Source: Saccharopolyspora kobensis (GTDB lineage Bacteria > Actinomycetota > Actinomycetes > Mycobacteriales > Pseudonocardiaceae). From it: 64,000 bases of DNA. Position 1 is the first letter of the stretch. Each line of letters opens with the position of its first letter. The notes under the pieces are model-generated. The model did not search any database and was not told the DNA's origin. It saw only the letters and a list, made by a program, of their open reading frames with translations. Made by a program: the position numbers and the translations under genes. The stretch is taken from assembly GCF_900108315.1 (NCBI RefSeq), contig NZ_FNVB01000003.1, forward strand, positions 221,404-285,403, read 5' to 3'. Below are positions 58,420-64,000 of the stretch, one piece after another.

Positions 58420-59649
58420 GTGCTGGGAGCAATCGCGGACGACTTCACCGGCGCGACGGATCTGGCGATCATGTTGCGGCGCAACGGATTCCGGGTGGCA
58501 GTCGCGATCGAGGGCAACGACCCCGGGGAGTCGGCCCGCAGCGGGCTGGACGCCGTGGTCATCGCGCTGAAGACGCGGACCGCGCCGGTGCCGGACGCGG
58601 TGGCCGCTTCCCGCTCGGCGCTCGGCAGGCTGCGCGACTGGGGAGCCCGGCAGATCTACGTCAAGTACTGCTCGACGTTCGACTCGACCGAGCGGGGAAA
58701 CATCGGCCCGGTCCTGGATCTGGTGTCCGACGAGCTCGGTGCGCGGCGAGTCGTCGTCGCCCCGGCGATGCCCGCCAACGGGCGCACGGTCTACCTCGGC
58801 CACCTGTTCGTCGGCTCCGACCTGCTGGAGCACTCCTCGATGCGGCATCACCCGCTCACGCCGATGACCCGCTCGCGGGTCGCGGAGCTGCTCCGGCCGC
58901 AAACATCCCACGCCGTCGCGGAAATCCACCACGAGACCCTGCGCCGCGGCCCGGAGGCCGTTCGCGCGGTCATCGAAGCCGCACCCGCTCGCTACGTCGT
59001 GGTCGACGCGATCGACGACGAAGATCTGCGGGTTCTCGGTGCCGCGGTCGCCGACAGCCCGGTGGTGAGCGGTGGTTCCGGCCTGGCTCGCGGCCTGCCC
59101 GGCCCCGGTAGCGACCTGGATAGCTGGCAGCCCGGCCCGGACGGGCGCCGGGTCGTGCTGTGCGGCAGCGCCTCGGCGACCACCCGCCGCCAGATCGACA
59201 CGGCCGCCCGCACCGAGCCGGTGCGGCGGATCGACCCCCGGTCCGCGGTGCGCGAACCGGAGCAGGAGGCCGAAGCGATCACGGCGTGGCTGCGGACCCA
59301 GCCGGTCAGCAGCACGCCCGTCGTCTACGCCGCCCGCGAGCCGGACGACGTCGTGCCCGAGGTCGACGGCCGAGCGGTCGCGCCCGCGATCGAGCGCGTG
59401 CTGGCCCGGACGGCCCAGCAGCTCGTCGAGGCCGCGGAGGTCACCCGGGTGCTCGTCGCGGGTGGCGAGACCAGCGGCGCCGTCGTGCGGGAGCTGGGAA
59501 TCGGCGTGCTGCGCATCGGGCCGGAGATCGCGCCCGGCATCTGCTGGAGTTCGGCCACGACGAACGGCGGCGAGATCGCGCTGGCGCTCAAGAGCGGCAA
59601 CTTCGGCCCCGACGACCTGTTCACCTCGGCCTGGGACCGGCTCGCGTGA
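58420..59649 (+). CDS. DUF1537 four-carbon acid sugar kinase
   Basis: This 409-residue ATP-dependent kinase belongs to the DUF1537 (OtnK/DtnK) family, which phosphorylates 3-oxo-tetronate or D-threonate. Recognisable are the N-terminal LGAIADDFTGATDLA, YVKYCSTFDST, VVAPAMPANGRTVYLGHLFV and PLTPMTRS (substrate side), and the C-terminal nucleotide-binding VAGGETSGAVVRELGI with LALKSGNFG. All family landmarks are present and the length is normal. The GTG start has GAGGTG upstream. It overlaps the class II aldolase by 4 bases (GTGA). Whether this is a 3-oxo-tetronate or D-threonate kinase cannot be told from sequence; the aldolase partner rather than a PdxA-like enzyme favours the 3-oxo-tetronate type. 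Confidence 0.9.
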   Translation: MLGAIADDFTGATDLAIMLRRNGFRVAVAIEGNDPGESARSGLDAVVIALKTRTAPVPDAVAASRSALGRLRDWGARQIYVKYCSTFDSTERGNIGPVLDLVSDELGARRVVVAPAMPANGRTVYLGHLFVGSDLLEHSSMRHHPLTPMTRSRVAELLRPQTSHAVAEIHHETLRRGPEAVRAVIEAAPARYVVVDAIDDEDLRVLGAAVADSPVVSGGSGLARGLPGPGSDLDSWQPGPDGRRVVLCGSASATTRRQIDTAARTEPVRRIDPRSAVREPEQEAEAITAWLRTQPVSSTPVVYAAREPDDVVPEVDGRAVAPAIERVLARTAQQLVEAAEVTRVLVAGGETSGAVVRELGIGVLRIGPEIAPGICWSSATTNGGEIALALKSGNFGPDDLFTSAWDRLA

Positions 59650-60308
59650 GCGCGCTCGAAGAGCTGCTCGCCGCCGGCGCACGCGTCGTCGAGGAGGGCC
59701 TGAGCCCCGGCAGCAGCGGAAACCTCAGCGTCCGGGACGGCGACCGGATCCTGCTCAGCGGCACCGGGGTTCCGCTGGGGCGGCTGCGCCCGGAGGACGT
59801 GGCGGTGCTCGACCTGGAGGGGCAGCACCTCGACGGCGCCGAGCCGTCGAAGGAGTCACCGCTGCACGTCGCCTTCTACCAGCGCGATCCGGCGCACCGC
59901 GCCGTGGTGCACGTCCACTCCGCCTCCGCCGTCGCGGTGTCCTGCCTGGAACCGTGGTCGGAGCACAGCGCGATCCCGCCGCTCACCCCGTACTTCGTGA
60001 TGCGCGTCGGCCAGACACCGCTGCTGCCCTACCGCGCACCCGGCGATCCGGCCCTCGGGGACGACCTGCTCTCGAGCCCGTGGGCCATGCGCGCGGCACT
60101 GCTCGCCAACCACGGCCCCGTCGTCGCGGGTTCGACAGCGGACGAGGCCATCGGCCGGACCGTCGAGCTCGAGGAGGCCTGCCGGATCGCCCTGCTGACC
60201 ACCGGGCACCCCCGCCGGGAACTCGATGCCGCCGCGACCTCCGAGCTGGCTCGGCGCTGGTCGAGCCCGTGGGGCCAGCGGACTACACTGACCGCCGCGA
60301 GGAGGTAA
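59646..60308 (+). CDS. Class II aldolase/adducin family protein (probable 3-oxo-tetronate 4-phosphate decarboxylase)
   Basis: This 220-residue zinc enzyme has GLSPGSSGNLSVRDGD (phosphate-binding loop), the catalytic Glu in SKESPLHVAFY, metal-binding histidines in VVHVHSASAVA, and the third His in LLANHGPVVAG. In DUF1537 pathways the OtnC-type member decarboxylates 3-oxo-tetronate 4-phosphate to dihydroxyacetone phosphate and CO2. It overlaps the kinase stop (GTGA) and is followed 3 bases later by the DeoR gene, so kinase, aldolase and repressor form one operon. A fuculose-phosphate-type aldolase is the alternative reading. Confidence 0.85.
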   Translation: MSALEELLAAGARVVEEGLSPGSSGNLSVRDGDRILLSGTGVPLGRLRPEDVAVLDLEGQHLDGAEPSKESPLHVAFYQRDPAHRAVVHVHSASAVAVSCLEPWSEHSAIPPLTPYFVMRVGQTPLLPYRAPGDPALGDDLLSSPWAMRAALLANHGPVVAGSTADEAIGRTVELEEACRIALLTTGHPRRELDAAATSELARRWSSPWGQRTTLTAARR

Positions 60309-60311
60309 CCC

Positions 60312-61118
60312 ATGGCAAGGCCGCCGCTCATCCCCGAGCAGCGACAGCAGGAGATTCTCCGCCATCTGCGGCACGAGCAGGTGCTGAGCTACCGCCAGCT
60401 CACCGAACTCCTCGGTGTCAGCCACATGACGATCCGGCGCGACATCGCGACTCTGGAGAAGCAGGGCAGCGTCGAGATCACGCCCGGTGGGGCGAAGATC
60501 GCCACCCGCCTCCTGCACGAGCCCGACCGCACCGAGAAAGCGGTCACCGACCGCACCGGGAAGACCGCCATGGCCCGCGAAGCGGCCACGATGGTGTCCG
60601 ACTCGATGACCATCTACCTCGACGCCGGTACGACGTTGCAGGCCATCCGGCCCTTCCTGGACGGACTGAGCGACCTGACCGTGGTCAGCAACGACCTGGC
60701 GACCGTGGCCGACTTCTTCGACCACCCGGGGGTCGACCTCATCTGCCTCGGTGGTCGGGTGGAAACGGCCAACCGCTCGACCGCCGGACGTCTCGCGGCG
60801 CTCACGCTGCGCGAACTGTCACTGGACATCGCCTTCCTCTCCTCGAGTTCGTGGGACGTCTCGCACGGCGTGACCACCCCGGTCGAAGCCAAGATCGACG
60901 TCAAGCGCACGGCGCTCGCCGCGGCCACGACCTCGGTCCTCGTCGCCGGCAGCGCGAAGTTCGGCCGCTACGCGCGCTACCGCGCGCTGCACCTGGACGA
61001 ACTCGACAGGATCATCACCGACGACGGCCTGGACGACGACGCGGCCGCTGAGATCACGGCCACGGGCACCCAGCTCACCCGAGCCCGCCGCACGGACTTG
61101 GACGGCGGCGCCGCGTGA
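60312..61118 (+). CDS. DeoR/GlpR-family repressor of the acid-sugar locus
   Basis: This 268-residue regulator has an N-terminal winged helix (RQQEILRHLRHEQVL, LGVSHMTIRRDIATLEKQG) and a sugar-phosphate-binding DeoRC domain with IYLDAGTT, VVSNDLA, LICLGGRVE and SSSSWDVSHGVTTP. The effector is probably a phosphorylated intermediate of the pathway. The ATG has a near-perfect AGGAGGT ribosome site, so it should be well translated from the operon. The direct repeats at 58336-58368 are the likely operator and would let it control both divergent arms and itself. A strong hairpin follows the stop. Confidence 0.92.
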   Translation: MARPPLIPEQRQQEILRHLRHEQVLSYRQLTELLGVSHMTIRRDIATLEKQGSVEITPGGAKIATRLLHEPDRTEKAVTDRTGKTAMAREAATMVSDSMTIYLDAGTTLQAIRPFLDGLSDLTVVSNDLATVADFFDHPGVDLICLGGRVETANRSTAGRLAALTLRELSLDIAFLSSSSWDVSHGVTTPVEAKIDVKRTALAAATTSVLVAGSAKFGRYARYRALHLDELDRIITDDGLDDDAAAEITATGTQLTRARRTDLDGGAA

Positions 61119-61131
61119 TCCGATCCCCGCA

Positions 61132-61174
61132 GCCCGGGCCGCGAACGTCCTCATAGGACATTCCTGGCCCGGGC
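61132..61174. terminator. Long hairpin between DeoR and prenyl synthase genes
   Basis: GCCCGGGCC (61132-61140) pairs with GGCCCGGGC (61166-61174), and an inner GTCCT/AGGAC stem (61147-61151 with 61155-61159) stacks within. It separates two convergent genes and probably terminates both. Confidence 0.7.
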
Positions 61175-61219
61175 CCGGTGGCGACGCCCGTGCGCGCCGC
61201 CCTCAGAAGATCGCTTCGG

Positions 61220-62263
61220 TCATCTGGCCCTCCCGATCAGCGACCGGGACAGGGCGTTGAAGCAGGCCCTGGTTTCGGTCGGCATCGACAGCGCGGTCAG
61301 GCAGTCGTCGACCTCGGCGAGGTGGCGGGCGGCCTCTCGCTCGGCGAACTCGCGGCCGCCCGCCTCCGCCACCAGCTCCGCCGCCAGCCGCAGCTCGAAG
61401 TCGGTGCTCACACCGCGTTCGACCAGCACCCCCAGTCGTTCGCTCGCCGATCCGCCCGCGGACAGCGCCGCGATGACCGGCAAGGTCCGCTTGCCCTCGC
61501 GCAGATCCCCGCACACCGGCTTGCCGGTGCTCTCCGGATCGCCCCAGATGCCGAGCACGTCATCGGTGCACTGGAACGCCAGGCCCAGGTGACGTCCGAG
61601 GCGGTCGAAGCAGTCCGCGACCGCCTCGGACGCCCCGCCCAGCAGCGCACCGGCCGCGGCGGAGAAGGCCAGCAGCGCACCGGTCTTGGCCTCCGCCATC
61701 GCCTGGTACTCGGCGACGCTCACCGCCTGCTCCCCCGTCCACGGCCGCCCGGTGAACCGGATGTCGTCGACCTGCCCGACGACGACCTCCCGCATCGCGG
61801 TGGACAGGCGCATCGCCGCGGCGGCCGAGCTGGGGCGACCGCCGCTCAGCAGCACGCCGAAGGCCTCCGAGTGCAGCGCATCCCCGATCAGGATCGCTTC
61901 CGGGACGCCGTACTCCTTCCACACCGCCGGCCGCCCCCGCCGCAGCTCGTCGTTGTCGATGATGTCGTCGTGGATCAGGCTGAAGTTGTGCACGAGTTCC
62001 ACGGCCGCCGCCGCGGGCACGGCCGCCGACGCCTCGGCCCCGACCGCCTCCGCCGCGAGCACCGCCATGGTCGGCCGGATGACCTTGCCCGCCGAGCCGC
62101 AGCCCCCGCTGCGCCAGCCGAAGTGGTACCTGCCCACGTCCCCCAGCGATGGCCCCAGCCGGTCCACCAGCTCCCGCAGCACGGGCTCGGTGAGCTCGCG
62201 AGCGCGCCGGATCGCGTCGATCACCAGCTCGTGATCGGTGCCCGCGGTGGCCGGAAACGTCAT
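61220..62263 (-). CDS. Polyprenyl (isoprenyl) diphosphate synthase
   Basis: This 347-residue trans-prenyltransferase extends allylic diphosphates with IPP. The first aspartate-rich motif is LIHDDIIDND, the second QCTDDVLGIWGD. The usual GGKRxRP near the N-terminus reads SAGKVIRPTM, so the first Arg of that motif is replaced by Val, an uncommon but known variation. The residue pair before the first motif (NFSL) is bulky, which could limit chain length to about C15-C20; that is only a guess. The ATG gives a normal N-terminus. It is on the same strand as, and 184 bases downstream of, a BBE-like flavoprotein. No terpene cyclase is visible in the window. Confidence 0.88.
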   Translation of the reverse strand: MTFPATAGTDHELVIDAIRRARELTEPVLRELVDRLGPSLGDVGRYHFGWRSGGCGSAGKVIRPTMAVLAAEAVGAEASAAVPAAAAVELVHNFSLIHDDIIDNDELRRGRPAVWKEYGVPEAILIGDALHSEAFGVLLSGGRPSSAAAAMRLSTAMREVVVGQVDDIRFTGRPWTGEQAVSVAEYQAMAEAKTGALLAFSAAAGALLGGASEAVADCFDRLGRHLGLAFQCTDDVLGIWGDPESTGKPVCGDLREGKRTLPVIAALSAGGSASERLGVLVERGVSTDFELRLAAELVAEAGGREFAEREAARHLAEVDDCLTALSMPTETRACFNALSRSLIGRAR

Positions 62264-62447
62264 CGTGATCCGCCTCAATCCTGGTCTGGTCCCCCGACCA
62301 GGACGACGGTATCCACGCGCCACACCCGGCGTATCGGCCGAAATGGCAGCCTTGATCAACCGATCGGCCGAGGCTGGTGACCGCGCCCTCGTACTTTCGG
62401 CCAGAAATTCACCGACCACGACCACTCGGCCACGCCGAATCCGCGCA

Positions 62448-63845
62448 TCACCTAGAGTCGGAGAATTCACCGGCAGCGCTGTCAGCGCAACGTCCGATGT
62501 GCTCCGCGGGCGGGATGTTCTGGTTGCTGCGCAGCAGGTTTCCCGGGTCGTAGGCCGCCTTGACCGCGCGGAGGCGATCGTGGTTCCGCGCCCCGTAGGC
62601 GCTTCGGATCCGGGCCTGACCGGCGTCGCGGGGCAGGTAGTTCACGTAAGCCCCGCCCGCCGAGTGGGGTTCGAGGGCCGCCACCAGCTCCCTGGACCAG
62701 GCCCGGTTCTCGGCGTCGGCCGCCGGGTCGTCCCACTTGGCCTCCACGAAGACGTTGTAGCGGGCGTGGCGGAAGCCCACGGCGGTGCTGGCGGGATCGG
62801 CACGGGAGATCGCGCCGTGGTAGTGCTCGACGTTGATCGCGCTCGCCGGAGAAGGAGCGGACTCGGTGTAGTCGGCGAGCACCTGCACCACTTCCTCGTC
62901 GAGGTGGCGCAGCGTGGTGGTGTTCCAGTACACGCGCTGGCGCCACCGCGCGCCCTCGTCCAGGAAGCGCTGGCTGTCGGTGTAGCTGCGGGGCGCGACC
63001 GTGTCGGCGGTCGGTGCGGCGGCGCGGCGCAGGTCGTCGATCAACGGCACTTCCGCCGGGCCTCCCACCACTCTGGGAATGACCACGATGACGGGTTCAC
63101 CGTCTTCTCCGCGCTTGAAGACCAGGTCGGCCACTGTGTTGTCGGGCAGCTCCTCGGCACGGGCGCGGAACGCCGCGGCGACCCGCTGCGCCTGGTCGAG
63201 CGGCCAGACCAGCAGACCGGTGGTGACCCCGGAGACCGGGTGGACGGCGAACTCCAGGCGGACGGCGACGCCGAAGTTCCCGCCACCGCCGCGCAGCGCC
63301 CAGAACAGCTCGGGTTCGTGCTCGTCATCGGCGCGCACGACGCTGCCGTCGGCCAGCACCACCTCGGCACCCCGGAGGTTGTCGACCGCCAGCCCGTGCA
63401 GGCCGCGCAGCGCGCCGACCCCGCCGCCGAGGGTCAGCCCGGCCACGCCCGTGCTCGAGACGATCCCGCCCGTGCTGGCCAGCCCGTACCGCTGGGTCGC
63501 GGCGTCGTAGTCGCCCCAGGTCGCGCCGGGGGCGGCCCAGGCGACCCGGCGCTGCGGGTCGACGCGCACCTCCCGCAGTCCGCTGAGGTCGAGCATCAGC
63601 CCGTCGGTCACCGCCGCGAACCCGGCGCCGCTGTGGCCGCCGCCGCGCATCGACAGCGCGATGTCGTGCTCGCCCGCGAAGCGGACCGCGGCCCGAACGT
63701 CGTCGACATCGCGCGCGGTGAGGATCGCCGCGGGCACTTGCCGCGGATGGGCGTACAGGTCCCAGGCCGGGGCCGTCGCCACTTCCGGCCCGGTCCTGGT
63801 CCGCCCCGGGAAAGTGCTGCGCAAGCGCTCCGCCCACGTCGTCAT
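62448..63845 (-). CDS. BBE-like FAD-linked oxidoreductase
   Basis: This 465-residue flavoprotein belongs to the berberine-bridge-enzyme/PCMH family. The FAD-binding half has LSMRGGGHSGAGFA, whose His is the usual covalent 8-alpha attachment site, then GGGVGALRGLHGLAVDNL, DELFWALRGGGGNFG-type (here PELFWALRGGGGNFG) and the C-terminal BBE motif YDPGNLLRSNQNIPP. The second covalent Cys of bicovalent members is not evident. Such enzymes oxidise alcohols, sugars or C-H bonds in natural products; the substrate is unknown. The ATG follows GGCGGAGAG. It stands upstream of the prenyl synthase and divergent from the truncated gene at the window end, with a 19-bp palindrome between. Confidence 0.88.
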   Translation of the reverse strand: MTTWAERLRSTFPGRTRTGPEVATAPAWDLYAHPRQVPAAILTARDVDDVRAAVRFAGEHDIALSMRGGGHSGAGFAAVTDGLMLDLSGLREVRVDPQRRVAWAAPGATWGDYDAATQRYGLASTGGIVSSTGVAGLTLGGGVGALRGLHGLAVDNLRGAEVVLADGSVVRADDEHEPELFWALRGGGGNFGVAVRLEFAVHPVSGVTTGLLVWPLDQAQRVAAAFRARAEELPDNTVADLVFKRGEDGEPVIVVIPRVVGGPAEVPLIDDLRRAAAPTADTVAPRSYTDSQRFLDEGARWRQRVYWNTTTLRHLDEEVVQVLADYTESAPSPASAINVEHYHGAISRADPASTAVGFRHARYNVFVEAKWDDPAADAENRAWSRELVAALEPHSAGGAYVNYLPRDAGQARIRSAYGARNHDRLRAVKAAYDPGNLLRSNQNIPPAEHIGRCADSAAGEFSDSR

Positions 63846-63923
63846 GGCTCTCCGCCACCTCGTTCCGCGTCGTTTCCGTGCTGCGCCCGGCCGGGCGCAG
63901 CACCAGCCTGACACAGAGTAAGT

Positions 63924-63942
63924 CACTTATCAATGTATAGTG
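63924..63942. promoter_or_regulatory. 19-bp palindrome in the BBE/truncated-gene promoter
   Basis: CACTTATCAATGTATAGTG has matching outer CACT/AGTG arms and a symmetric CAnTG centre, in an A/T-rich patch 79 bases before the BBE start and 27 before the divergent ATG. It is probably an operator; the regulator may be the truncated gene itself. Confidence 0.5.
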
Positions 63943-63968
63943 GGTGGCGCCGTGGTAAGGTCCAGACA

Positions 63969-64000
63969 TGGCGCACCCGTACGACCAGGGCGAGCAGTTC
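63969..64000 (+). CDS. Start of a truncated gene, possibly a regulator
   Basis: An ATG at 63969 opens a frame reading MAHPYDQGEQF to the window end, with AAGGTC upstream. Only about ten residues are visible, so no family can be named. Its divergence from the BBE flavoprotein across a palindrome would suit a MarR- or TetR-type regulator; that is inference. Confidence 0.4.

Overview
The window is high-GC, densely packed bacterial DNA with frequent GTG/TTG starts and many 4-base ATGA/GTGA gene overlaps. This points to a filamentous actinomycete. Gene content (tetramate-type PKS-NRPS, several P450s, a giant fused acyl-CoA carboxylase, encapsulin with DyP peroxidase) fits Pseudonocardiaceae such as Saccharopolyspora, but genus is inferred, not proven. 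No rRNA, tRNA, CRISPR array, transposase or phage gene was seen.

Layout. 1-1713 is the C-terminal part of a copper P-type ATPase, closed by a strong hairpin. 1908-17813 is a polycyclic tetramate macrolactam (PTM) type biosynthetic cluster. It holds a KS-AT-DH-KR-ACP-C-A-PCP-TE megasynthase whose adenylation pocket reads as ornithine-type, two translationally coupled phytoene-desaturase-like flavoproteins, two P450s and a DUF4188 monooxygenase-like protein. An ABC-F ATPase follows (17952-19604) and may be a self-resistance gene. 19904-24126 is a two-gene unit: a TIR-transmembrane-propeller protein and a lipoprotein. 24397-32031 holds a SAM methyltransferase, an 1831-residue biotin carboxylase/BCCP/carboxyltransferase fusion and an APH-like kinase.

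32044-40295 has two Old Yellow Enzyme genes, each divergent from a small redox-type regulator (HxlR, Rrf2) with an inverted repeat between them. They flank an MFS exporter and an NLR-like NB-ARC/TPR protein. That protein begins with a RHIM-like amyloid signalling motif.

40321-55492 looks like one functional region: DyP peroxidase, its encapsulin shell and a small acidic protein; a LysR regulator; FUSC, DUF488 and GreA-like genes; two FdhF/YdeP molybdenum oxidoreductases; MoeA and FdhD; a secreted trypsin-like protease; and a GNAT-AAA+ fusion. A 17-bp motif of the form GATAG-N7-CTATC, exact or degenerate, lies upstream of the LysR gene, DyP, moeA, the second YdeP gene and the GNAT-AAA+ gene. 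This suggests a LysR-controlled regulon joining molybdoenzyme maturation to a peroxidase nanocompartment.

55568-61118 is a catabolic locus for a four-carbon-type acid sugar (SLC13 permease, SAF-domain dehydrogenase, DUF1537 kinase, class II aldolase, DeoR repressor) with paired direct repeats in the divergent promoter. 61220-63845 has a polyprenyl diphosphate synthase and a BBE-like flavoprotein. A truncated gene begins at 63969.
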